Of a stretch of DNA of 64,000 nucleotides, positions 57,992 through 64,000 are shown in pieces; position 1 is the stretch's first letter; the number at the start of each line of letters is the position of its first letter. The translations under genes and the position numbers were made by a program. This DNA is from a virus, in IMG/VR virus record IMGVR_UViG_3300047166_000016, positions 1 through 64,000 of that record. One strand, given 5' to 3'. The notes beneath the pieces were generated by a model. The model ran no database searches and had not been told where the DNA came from. It was given only the letters and a program-made list of their open reading frames with translations.

Positions 57992-58384
57992 ATGTCCCCG
58001 AACCAACTCGCCGCCATCACCGATTACGAAATGCGCCTGCAACGCCCGATGACGCCGGTTGAGACCGCCGCCATCGCGGAGGAGCGGGCGACAATCGACA
58101 AGCGTGCCGCGCGTCACCAGGCGTGGCTGGCGGATCGGGCGCGGCACGCCGCCAACAAAGCGGCGGAACGGACTCTTATAGAGGCGTTCCGCGCGCTCAG
58201 CCCCCGGATGCGGCGCACCTCGTTGCGGTGGGCCAGGGAGTGGGCTGAGTCGGTTAGCGGATCGCAAGAGATGTTCGAGTTGGGGCGGGAGTTGCTGGCG
58301 CTCGGTCTCCCGATCTGGACGGTGCCGGTCGAATGGCGCGGCACGCTGTTCGCGCAATTTGCTGTTCTGGCCGCCGCGCCGTGA
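57992..58384 (+). CDS. small hypothetical protein, first of plus operon
   Basis: 130 residues, AGGAGG before ATG 57992. PNQLAAITDYEMRLQRPMTPVETAAIAEERATIDKRAARHQAWLADRARHAANKAAERTLIEAF. Helical; Ala/Arg-rich. Unknown role, likely under the repressor facing it. Confidence 0.5.
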   Translation: MSPNQLAAITDYEMRLQRPMTPVETAAIAEERATIDKRAARHQAWLADRARHAANKAAERTLIEAFRALSPRMRRTSLRWAREWAESVSGSQEMFELGRELLALGLPIWTVPVEWRGTLFAQFAVLAAAP

Positions 58385-58593
58385 GCAAGATCGCGGCCAC
58401 GCAGATGAAGTCGATCCTGACCGATTCGGCCTACATCGCGCATTTGCTCGGCTGTATCCGCCGCGCGCACGGGCCGATCATGGACCCGTATATCAACGAG
58501 GCAATAGACACCAATCGCCGCATGTTCGAGGCGCTGTTGGACGCCTCGCTTGTCGAGGTCGTCGTCGAAACAAAAAAGGAGAAAGTGCGGTGA
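58381..58593 (+). CDS. small hypothetical protein
   Basis: 70 residues from GTG 58381 (GTGA). SKIAATQMKSILTDSAYIAHLLGCIRRAHGPIMDPYINEAIDTNRRMFEALLDASLVEVVVE. Related in style to the next gene (same ILL...LVEV ending). Confidence 0.5.
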   Translation: MSKIAATQMKSILTDSAYIAHLLGCIRRAHGPIMDPYINEAIDTNRRMFEALLDASLVEVVVETKKEKVR

Positions 58594-58799
58594 ACAAACT
58601 CAGACCGAACGACGTCAAGACGATCCTCGACCGTCTATCGATCGTAGATCGGATGGCGATTTTCGCGACCGAACAGTATCCGGCTCTCAAAGCCACCGCC
58701 GATCTGCAAATGGATAATACGGCGCGGATCAGGTCGATCTTGCTCGGTGCCGCGCTGGTCGAAGTCGAGGTCGAAGCGCCAGCGGAGGCCGCGCCATGA
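58590..58799 (+). CDS. small hypothetical protein, paralogue-like
   Basis: 69 residues from GTG 58590 (GTGA). KTILDRLSIVDRMAIFATEQYPALKATADLQMDNTARIRSILLGAALVEVEVEAP. Similar pattern to its upstream neighbour, suggesting an old duplication. Unknown role. Confidence 0.5.
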   Translation: MNKLRPNDVKTILDRLSIVDRMAIFATEQYPALKATADLQMDNTARIRSILLGAALVEVEVEAPAEAAP

Positions 58800-58996
58800 G
58801 CGACCCGGACGCGCTGGAACTGCTCGCTAACAACCTGTTCCTCACCCCCGCCGAGGCCGCCCTCGTGCGACGCGGTGCGGCGGCGCTGCGGGCGGCGGAA
58901 GCCCGGCTGGACGAACTCGTGGGGGATGCCTGGGAGCGCGCCCTGGCGGCTATTGGAGCGCCGAATGTGATAGATTTGCGGGAGTTCTGGCGATGA
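58796..58996 (+). CDS. small hypothetical protein
   Basis: 66 residues, ATGA at both ends. SDPDALELLANNLFLTPAEAALVRRGAAALRAAEARLDELVGDAWERALAAIG. Helical. Confidence 0.5.
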   Translation: MSDPDALELLANNLFLTPAEAALVRRGAAALRAAEARLDELVGDAWERALAAIGAPNVIDLREFWR

Positions 58997-59175
58997 GTGG
59001 CGCCGAACCGCAGATCCAGTCCACGATTGCCCCGCCACATGAGATATACACGACCTGCGCGGGACAGGGGTGGACCGTAGTGGGTTGGCACCGAACTGGC
59101 ATTGAAACGCTCTATGAGGTTTGCCCCGAGTGCGAAAACGAACGAGGCAGACAATATCCGGGATCGTTGCCATGA
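58993..59175 (+). CDS. small protein with Cys pair
   Basis: 60 residues. STIAPPHEIYTTCAGQGWTVVGWHRTGIETLYEVCPECENER with a C-x2-C near the end; may bind zinc. ATGA junctions. Confidence 0.5.
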   Translation: MSGAEPQIQSTIAPPHEIYTTCAGQGWTVVGWHRTGIETLYEVCPECENERGRQYPGSLP

Positions 59176-59600
59176 CCGCCGCCGAGACCGACCTCCCCGA
59201 ACCGCAGACCATCGCCGACGTGAAGGTGGGCGATACGGTAATGGTGTTTGAGTTCGGGCGATGGCACCGGACTTACAGCATGGATACGGTCGAGCGGCTG
59301 ACCGCGACTCAGATTATCTTGCCGGGAGATCGCCATTTTTATCGTGCGGACAAAGGGTGGCGTCAGAGAGCCGGTTATTGCGTGGGGAAAATGGATTTGC
59401 GAATTATCGTCGGTGCCGACGCCATCGAAAGGCGCAGGCAAATCGAAGACGAGAAGGCCAGAACCCAACACAGCAACGAGTGGTATGCCGACACGGGCCG
59501 CTGCGTGTTCGACCGCGATACCGTTTTGAAAGTCCGCGCCGCGTGCGACCGCGCCGAGGCCGCGCTCCGGCAGTTGGGCGAGTGGAGAGATGAGCCATGA
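59172..59600 (+). CDS. small early protein
   Basis: 142 residues from ATG 59172. TIADVKVGDTVMVFEFGRWHRTYSMDTVERLTATQIILPGDRHFYRADKGWRQ (SH3-like beta barrel pattern) then a long helix. Unknown role. Confidence 0.5.
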   Translation: MTAAETDLPEPQTIADVKVGDTVMVFEFGRWHRTYSMDTVERLTATQIILPGDRHFYRADKGWRQRAGYCVGKMDLRIIVGADAIERRRQIEDEKARTQHSNEWYADTGRCVFDRDTVLKVRAACDRAEAALRQLGEWRDEP

Positions 59601-59746
59601 ACGATAAGATGTGCATATATTGCAAGAGTTACGGCGACGAAACTCTGCAATGCGGCATAACGCTGTGCCGATCGTGCCTGGAACGGTTTAGCGAGCGCGA
59701 TCCTAAGACGGAACAGCTACCGGCTAAACCGGAAAAGCCGAAGTGA
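59597..59746 (+). CDS. small zinc-ribbon protein
   Basis: 49 residues. MCIYCKSYGDETLQCGITLCRSCLERFSERDP has C-x2-C pairs typical of zinc ribbons; lysine/proline-rich tail. ATGA and GTGA overlaps. Too short for long-frame lists. Confidence 0.5.
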   Translation: MNDKMCIYCKSYGDETLQCGITLCRSCLERFSERDPKTEQLPAKPEKPK

Positions 59747-60075
59747 CCGCCCTCGATCAACGCTGCGGCACCTGCGCGCACTGGCCGGCGACCGATGCAC
59801 CGGAATACCCCAGGGGGAGCCGATTTTGTCCGCTCAAGCAAGCCGTCCGAACGCAATACCGTGGCACGATGTGCGACCTGTATGTCGCCGCCCCGGACCC
59901 GCGCGACGTGTTGATCGAGCGGTTGGCGGGGGCATTGCGAGCAGTGGACGATGTTTACCCGTGTTCCGAAGAAGACGACACATCGGCGGAACGTCTGCAC
60001 AAAGGCTCGATATGGGCCGACGTCGCGATCGCGTTAGCCGCATACGAGACGTGGAAGCGGGAACCAAAGCCATGA
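59743..60075 (+). CDS. small cysteine-rich protein
   Basis: 110 residues from GTG 59743. DQRCGTCAHWPATDAPEYPRGSRFCPLKQAVRTQYRGTMCDLY: four cysteines with spacing like a zinc or rubredoxin-type site, then a helical part. Unknown role. Confidence 0.5.
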   Translation: MTALDQRCGTCAHWPATDAPEYPRGSRFCPLKQAVRTQYRGTMCDLYVAAPDPRDVLIERLAGALRAVDDVYPCSEEDDTSAERLHKGSIWADVAIALAAYETWKREPKP

Positions 60076-60131
60076 AACTCGCGACATTCGCCGCGCTCGG
60101 CCGCCGCGAGATCGGCTTGCTGCCGAAATAA
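60072..60131 (+). CDS. 19-residue micro-ORF
   Basis: MKLATFAALGRREIGLLPK, ATGA overlap with the previous gene, ends 34 bases before the next ribosome site. Basic amphipathic. Coupling is the only support. Confidence 0.35.
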   Translation: MKLATFAALGRREIGLLPK

Positions 60132-60165
60132 CTTAACGCCGTGCCTCCTAAAACAGGAGCATCCC

Positions 60166-60465
60166 ATGTCAAATCAAAGGATTAGCCGCGACTTCGCCGA
60201 CGCGAACACGACCCCCGAGGACCGCGCCAGGGGGAAATTCCTGGCCCGGCCGCTCAAGATCGAGCGCAACCGACACTTCGGCGAGCCGATCCCGCTGAGC
60301 GATCCGTCGCTGGACGATACGGACCCGGCCAATGCGGACGATTTGCGAACCGCGACTGGCATCTTCAACGGCATAATCTGGACCGTGGCGATAATCGGCG
60401 GCGGCATCGGATTGTGGTGGCTGGCCGCGCATATGTCGTTGGTGCTGGCGTGGGTTGAGCGATGA
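60166..60465 (+). CDS. membrane protein
   Basis: 99 residues, AGGAG before ATG 60166. A soluble charged N-terminus, then two helices near the end (TATGIFNGIIWTVAIIGGGIGLWWLAAHMSLVLAWV). One or two transmembrane segments. Unknown role. Confidence 0.55.
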   Translation: MSNQRISRDFADANTTPEDRARGKFLARPLKIERNRHFGEPIPLSDPSLDDTDPANADDLRTATGIFNGIIWTVAIIGGGIGLWWLAAHMSLVLAWVER

Positions 60466-60701
60466 AAACCGTCACACTCGCGATGGAATGGCGCGAAGAT
60501 GAAGATGGCTACATGAAGTTGTTTATTGGGGAATTAGATGCTGGGTGGATTTCCGTCAGTCACATGAGATCGCCCGATGGAAAAATAGCGCGCGTTATCG
60601 CTGATTTCACCGACGATTTCGATGGAGAGGAACACGAAACCCGCGAAGCCGCGATGGAAGCCCTCGAAGCGGCGGTGTTGGCGATGGGAGTTAAGGAATG
60701 A
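60462..60701 (+). CDS. small acidic protein
   Basis: 79 residues, ATGA. TVTLAMEWREDEDGYMKLFIGELDAGWISVSHMRSPDGKIARVIADFTDDFDGEEHETREAAMEALEAAVLAMGV. A compact beta-alpha fold; unknown role. Confidence 0.5.
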   Translation: MKTVTLAMEWREDEDGYMKLFIGELDAGWISVSHMRSPDGKIARVIADFTDDFDGEEHETREAAMEALEAAVLAMGVKE

Positions 60702-60802
60702 CTCCCCAGGCGAGCATCGATCTGGCTGCTGTTCTCGAACGGTGGCCAGATCTGATGACATATAACAAGTCCACTAAACGATATGAACGGAACGGTGATT
60801 GA
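60698..60802 (+). CDS. 34-residue small protein
   Basis: TPQASIDLAAVLERWPDLMTYNKSTKRYERNGD, ATGA start in the previous stop; ends where the next gene begins. No family. Confidence 0.4.
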   Translation: MTPQASIDLAAVLERWPDLMTYNKSTKRYERNGD

Positions 60803-61129
60803 ATGCCTGACCGATGGCAGCCGATAGCGACCGCGCCCCGCACCGGAGAACCTATCGACCTGTGGGTTCCCGGCACGCCGGAGGGCCATCGCCATGCCGA
60901 CGCCTGGTGGGAGTGCGTTGGCGACGAAGCGGGCTGGTGGTGTCGTCCAGCGGGCCAGCGCGAGCCGGTGCGCGTCGATGGCGCGACGCACTGGACGCGG
61001 GTTCCGCCGCCGAGGGTGGAAGACAAACCTTGGAGCGTCCCCGAAGTCCGCATGGCATGTCTTATCAGCTTTATTGGCGGCGTATGGGTGTGTTTGTGGG
61101 TATGTTTGATGATCTGGGGGAAGCCATGA
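60803..61129 (+). CDS. DUF551-like protein with C-terminal membrane helix
   Basis: 108 residues. N-terminal WQPIATAPRTGEPIDLWVPG, WWECVGDEAGWW, ATHWTRVPPP matches the short DUF551-type pattern of phages. A C-terminal helix (MACLISFIGGVWVCLWVCLMIWG) anchors it to the membrane. Confidence 0.6.
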   Translation: MPDRWQPIATAPRTGEPIDLWVPGTPEGHRHADAWWECVGDEAGWWCRPAGQREPVRVDGATHWTRVPPPRVEDKPWSVPEVRMACLISFIGGVWVCLWVCLMIWGKP

Positions 61130-61293
61130 CGTCGGCCGCCACCGCTGAAATGTCCCGCCTCGCCGCCGCGTTCGACGCCGCCGACCGGGCAAGCGACGTT
61201 CGGCTTATGGTCGAGGATCATGCGGCATCGTCCTCGGTCGCCGTGCCAGCCGCAACAGCGCCGACGATCGGCAGTTTGGTCGATACACCTTGA
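61126..61293 (+). CDS. small helical protein overlapping the transposase-like gene
   Basis: 55 residues from ATG 61126 (ATGA). TSAATAEMSRLAAAFDAADRASDVRLMVEDHAASSSVAVPAAT. The last 25 codons are antisense to the C-terminal end of the IS1595-like gene, so the C-terminus is probably a fusion created when that module inserted. Confidence 0.45.
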   Translation: MTSAATAEMSRLAAAFDAADRASDVRLMVEDHAASSSVAVPAATAPTIGSLVDTP

Positions 61294-61757
61294 CCTCCCG
61301 GCGGATCGTCAGAGCGACGGTTGGCCTTGCGCGGCTTCCCGCCGACATAGGTTTCGTCCATTTCGACCAGACCAGTCAGCAGCGCACCGTTGTCCGTCAT
61401 GGCCTTCCGAACGCGGTGCATCATGGACCAAACGGTCGGCTGGCGGATTTCGATATCTCGCGCGGCCTGCATGGAGGACAACCCCTTCTTGGCGCTGAGC
61501 ATCAGGGAGACCAGCAGAAACCAGCGTTGCAGGTCGATATGGGTTTTGTGAAAGATCGTGCCGACGGTGACGGAAAACGATTTCTTGCAGTCCTGGCATT
61601 GCCAGCGATCGTCTCGGGTGACTTCCCGATGGCGCGAGACTTTGCTGGACGCGCAATAAACGCACGTGGGGCTTTCGCCCCATCGCACGCTTTCAAGATG
61701 CTGGATGCACGCTTCGCGCGTGGGCCAGCGGCGGTATACTTCGACGATGCCGGTCAT
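61218..61757 (-). mobile_element. IS1595-family transposase-like gene, C-terminally short
   Basis: 179 residues. Zinc-ribbon N-terminus (CVYCASSKVSRHREVTRDDRWQCQDCKKSFSVTVGTIFHKTHIDLQRWFL), then LSSMQAARDIEIRQPTVWSMMHRVRKAM and the start of the ISXO2 catalytic domain GLVEMDETYVGGKPRKAN. It stops at AGTATEDDAA, well before the remaining DDE residues, so it is probably inactive or reused. No terminal inverted repeats were seen. Confidence 0.65.
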
Positions 61758-61760
61758 TGG

Positions 61761-61994
61761 TCAGATCACCGCCCGAAACCAGCGTGTTCCGTCGCCGTTC
61801 GGGTCTCGCCGATGAGAGGCGACCAAGCGCCCCCGTGCGTCAATGATCTCACACCAGTCCGCCGTCTGGCCATAGGATTCGGCATGCTCGCGGCATTCCC
61901 GAACCGTATCAAATTTGACAGGAGCGAATATCGATCTGCTGCCGCCAACGTGAGCAAGGTAGGGACCGCTGCCGCGAGAAGGGTGATTGACCAT
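61761..61994 (-). CDS. module gene of unknown function
   Basis: 77 residues. PSRGSGPYLAHVGGSRSIFAPVKFDTVRECREHAESYGQTADWCEIIDARGRLVASHRRDP. It lies three bases from the transposase-like gene. Likely a compact beta-alpha protein. Confidence 0.5.
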   Translation of the reverse strand: MVNHPSRGSGPYLAHVGGSRSIFAPVKFDTVRECREHAESYGQTADWCEIIDARGRLVASHRRDPNGDGTRWFRAVI

Positions 61995-61997
61995 AGA

Positions 61998-62315
61998 TCA
62001 ACCCTCCCGCCGAAACGCGTGTTGATCGGTCACGATTTCCTGACGGCCAGCGCTTACGACGGTCTGTTTGATGTCCTGATAAGTCCGGTGCTCCAATACG
62101 TCGGCCTCGATCGTCACCAGGACGCCCGGCTTGCTGCCAAGCGCCGAATTCCGCCGCAGCACGAACAGGTTGCCATCGATATCCTCAATGATGTGCATGA
62201 CGGGCTTGTTGCCGACCATCCGGCGAATGACGCCCTCGATTCTGATGCGGTCGCCGATCACGCCGAAGTGGTTGGATGTCTTGCGAGGCTCGGCGGCTTT
62301 AACGATCGTTGCCAT
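61998..62315 (-). CDS. module gene of unknown function
   Basis: 105 residues, GGAG seven bases before ATG 62315. KTSNHFGVIGDRIRIEGVIRRMVGNKPVMHIIEDIDGNLFVLRRNSALGSKPGVLVTIEADVLEHRTYQ looks like an OB-type beta barrel. First gene behind its own promoter. Confidence 0.5.
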   Translation of the reverse strand: MATIVKAAEPRKTSNHFGVIGDRIRIEGVIRRMVGNKPVMHIIEDIDGNLFVLRRNSALGSKPGVLVTIEADVLEHRTYQDIKQTVVSAGRQEIVTDQHAFRREG

Positions 62316-62379
62316 CGTCTGTCTCCGCCCCTGAACCCCGAGGCGCGGGCCGGAAGGGAAGCCCCGTCCGGTAAGCAGG

Positions 62380-62408
62380 AATGTAGCCGATCAGGGGATA
62401 GCCGTCAA
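62380..62408 (-). promoter_or_regulatory. sigma-70-like promoter of the transposase module
   Basis: Minus strand TTGACG (62403-62408), a 17-base spacer, and TACATT (62380-62385), 65 bases upstream of ATG 62315. It makes the three-gene module independent of the surrounding plus-strand chain. Confidence 0.65.
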
Positions 62409-62439
62409 GCCCTAAAGCGTATAGTTCCGGGAAAATCCG

Positions 62440-62562
62440 ATGACCGATGAGCAAGCCAAACAGATCGTCTCTGCGATCAGGTGTCTTGCGGTGTGGCTTG
62501 GTTTAATCATCGCGGTGATAGGTTGCGCTATCGCCCGTGCAATTATGACGAGGGTGCATTGA
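62440..62562 (+). CDS. 40-residue membrane protein
   Basis: TDEQAKQIVSAIRCLAVWLGLIIAVIGCAIARAIMTRVH with one transmembrane helix. Its stop overlaps the next TTG start (TTGA). Confidence 0.45.
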   Translation: MTDEQAKQIVSAIRCLAVWLGLIIAVIGCAIARAIMTRVH

Positions 62563-62615
62563 CCGCCCTCACCGGCTGGTGCGTCGTTCGCCCGGGCGGA
62601 TCGGCGCGACCGTGA
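62559..62615 (+). CDS. 18-residue micro-ORF
   Basis: TTG start in a TTGA overlap, product LTALTGWCVVRPGGSARP (first residue read as Met), stop in a GTGA with the next gene. Support from coupling only. Confidence 0.35.
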   Translation: MTALTGWCVVRPGGSARP

Positions 62616-62734
62616 CCGAGGCCGACGCCTGGCAGATAGCGCTGGCGTGGCCTGATGCTGCGATGATCCGCGATGCCAAACGCGACGGCGCGCGGGCGTT
62701 CCGGTGCCGGGTTGTGGAGATCGAGGATGTTTGA
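62612..62734 (+). CDS. 40-residue small protein
   Basis: GTG start (GTGA). TEADAWQIALAWPDAAMIRDAKRDGARAFRCRVVEIEDV; overlaps the next gene by 8 bases. Unknown role. Confidence 0.4.
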   Translation: MTEADAWQIALAWPDAAMIRDAKRDGARAFRCRVVEIEDV

Positions 62735-62864
62735 CGGTCTCGATGACTGGCCGCACTTCGATCCCGCCCCCGAACGTCGGCGCGAGCCATCGTCGCGCGC
62801 GCCGTGGATCGGAGCGGCGGTGTTTCTGGTGCTCGCCGTCGCGGTTGTCGCGACTTTGTTTTGA
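62727..62864 (+). CDS. 45-residue membrane protein
   Basis: ATG 62727 after GAGATCGAGG. Acidic start FDGLDDWPHFDPAPERRRE and a C-terminal transmembrane helix (WIGAAVFLVLAVAVVATLF). Confidence 0.5.
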   Translation: MFDGLDDWPHFDPAPERRREPSSRAPWIGAAVFLVLAVAVVATLF

Positions 62865-62875
62865 GGGGAAGATAG

Positions 62876-63109
62876 ATGCCTTGCACCGAACTAAAACCGT
62901 CCGACTTCGACCTTCTCGACCAACTCAACATCCGGGATTGGTCGCGCGTAGTCTTTTCATCGGTCGATCCCGATGCGCCGCGACGGCTTGTCGATGCGCG
63001 GATGATCGAGTTGCGGTCGACGGTAAAAGTCGCGGACGGGTATTATCTCATGGCCCGGCTGTTGCCGGATGGACTGTCCGCGCTGGCAGATTGGGAGGGA
63101 TTGAAATGA
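62876..63109 (+). CDS. small early protein
   Basis: 77 residues, GAGGGGAA before ATG 62876. PCTELKPSDFDLLDQLNIRDWSRVVFSSVDPDAPRRLVDARMIELRSTVKVADGYYLMARLLPDGLSALADW. Helix-rich; ATGA to the next. Confidence 0.5.
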   Translation: MPCTELKPSDFDLLDQLNIRDWSRVVFSSVDPDAPRRLVDARMIELRSTVKVADGYYLMARLLPDGLSALADWEGLK

Positions 63110-63411
63110 CGGACACGAAATCTCATAAGGTCTCTATCGCCGATATGCTTGGGACGAATCCCGAGCGTATTCATTCTGATGACAGCGCGTTCCTGCCCTC
63201 TCGGCGGCGTCGTGCGCCAGATGCCGAGCGGGAGATCGCGGCGTTAAAGGCCAAAGTGGGGGCGCTCGAAAAGGACGATTCCGAAGGGGAGGCATTCTAC
63301 AAGAATAAAGCCGAAGATCTGGCGCATGAGATTGCCGCGTTGAAGGCGGATATTTCTCGCATGACGGCCGAAATCGCGCGGCTTAAATTGCGTAAAGGAT
63401 CGTTCTGGTGA
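63106..63411 (+). CDS. coiled-coil protein
   Basis: 101 residues from ATG 63106. A flexible N-terminus (HKVSIADMLGTNPERIHSDDSAF) and a long coiled coil (EREIAALKAKVGALEKDDSE; LAHEIAALKADISRMTAEIARLKLRK). GTGA to the next. Confidence 0.5.
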   Translation: MTDTKSHKVSIADMLGTNPERIHSDDSAFLPSRRRRAPDAEREIAALKAKVGALEKDDSEGEAFYKNKAEDLAHEIAALKADISRMTAEIARLKLRKGSFW

Positions 63412-63491
63412 CATCCCTCGCCATCGCCCTCGCGCTGTTCGGCGCGGCCTGCATCGCGATCAGGTGCCTGATGCGGCCCGAAATCGCCTGA
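63408..63491 (+). CDS. 27-residue membrane peptide
   Basis: GTG 63408 (GTGA). TSLAIALALFGAACIAIRCLMRPEIA, one transmembrane helix. Its end converges with the minus-strand partial gene. Confidence 0.4.
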   Translation: MTSLAIALALFGAACIAIRCLMRPEIA

Positions 63492-64000
63492 GCGTCCGGC
63501 TCTGCGGCCCCTTGATCTGGCGCGAGCCGGAAGTGCGCGCCATGATTTGTTGCCACGGGCCGCCGTTTTTGCGTGCGCCAATGTATCCGCCCGAAGCCAG
63601 CCCAAATGGATAAGTAATCGGTGTGGACGTGCGGAACGTGTAAGGCCCCTTGCCGTCAGGATCGAACCACGACGGGCGCACGAAATCCGACAAGAAATGA
63701 CCCCCGACCGGATAAGCAAACTTGTCGTCCTCGCACGCATCGCAGACTTCCCAACAATACTCCATCGGCCCGACCGTCACGGTGCGCGTAATCTGCGGAT
63801 CGGCCAGCATTTCGAGCGTTTCGTGACTGGCCGTGACGTTCCAGTTCAGTCCGTCCCGCAAACAATCGGCAACATAGACATACCCGTTCGGCTCATTTGG
63901 GTCGTCATGCACGCCAAGCTCGCCATCGACCGGCGCATGGTCGCGAAACCACACAATCCAGCAGTCGAGCGGCAACACGTCGCCGCCTTTGACAAATTCG
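63460..64000 (-). CDS. HExxxE-containing putative metallopeptidase-like protein, partial
   Basis: The frame is open to the right edge and ends at 63460, 180 residues visible. VTASHETLEMLADPQITRTVTVGPMEYCWEVCDACEDDKFAYPVGGHFLSDFVRPSWFDPDG contains HETLE followed by a Pro, Cys pairs and YPVGG; the HExxxE plus ADP pattern resembles a family found in phages and bacteria with a zinc-protease-like signature. An internal GTG (63978) could start it, but reading continues upstream without a stop, so it is treated as partial. Confidence 0.5.
   Translation of the reverse strand, partial: EFVKGGDVLPLDCWIVWFRDHAPVDGELGVHDDPNEPNGYVYVADCLRDGLNWNVTASHETLEMLADPQITRTVTVGPMEYCWEVCDACEDDKFAYPVGGHFLSDFVRPSWFDPDGKGPYTFRTSTPITYPFGLASGGYIGARKNGGPWQQIMARTSGSRQIKGPQSRTLRRFRAASGT

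Overview
This window reads as most of a contractile-tailed (myovirus-type) phage genome. The host is probably an alphaproteobacterium: the window is GC-rich, it encodes a GcrA-like cell-cycle regulator and a DUF6456-like regulator, and most genes overlap in ATGA, GTGA or TAATG junctions. No integrase, holin, spanin or stand-alone endolysin was recognised, and the gene at the right edge runs out of the window, so the genome is larger than what is shown.

Bases 1-36,037 are the late operon, read right to left on the minus strand from a TTGACA-type promoter at about 36,070-36,099. In transcription order it holds a DUF6456-like regulator, small and large terminase, then a short plus-strand islet (32,291-33,454) of small proteins. 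It continues with portal (DUF1073), a Mu F-like head protein, a glycosyltransferase and a methyltransferase, a protease-scaffold (DUF2213), decoration and major capsid proteins, and connectors. Next come sheath (DUF3383), tube, a frameshifted pair of tail chaperones, a tape measure with a lysozyme domain, baseplate hub, spike and J-like wedge, and finally fibres. The last nine genes are unusual: eight consecutive fibre-like genes from 8,946 down to 1,972 begin with apparent Sec signal peptides. They include a pectate-lyase-like protein, a polyglycine adhesin and a degraded duplicated copy.

Bases 36,096-40,328 carry a divergent switch: a ribbon-helix-helix (RHH) gene faces a plus-strand early operon across three GCGTTAAACG palindromes. 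The operon ends with a GcrA-type protein fused to extra helix-turn-helix (HTH) units and a good intrinsic terminator. Bases 40,333-48,537 (minus) hold replication functions: a primase-helicase next to an iteron-like TGTCCGG cluster, an RHH protein, a Dda/RecD-like helicase, a candidate single-strand-binding protein, an HNH-AP2 endonuclease, a SLOG-family protein and a Cro-like HTH. The HTH shares a back-to-back promoter region with a plus-strand ParB-like gene (48,614-49,390).

Bases 49,412-57,871 (minus) hold a C5 DNA methyltransferase, a helicase fused to an N6/N4 methyltransferase, a VRR-NUC nuclease and many small zinc-ribbon or HTH proteins. They end at a YdaS/Cro-like repressor gene that faces a third divergent operator region. 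Bases 57,992-63,491 (plus) are a chain of very small coupled genes. A minus-strand module with its own promoter interrupts it (62,408-61,218): a truncated-looking IS1595-type transposase and two unknown genes. A partial protein with an HExxxE signature closes the window.
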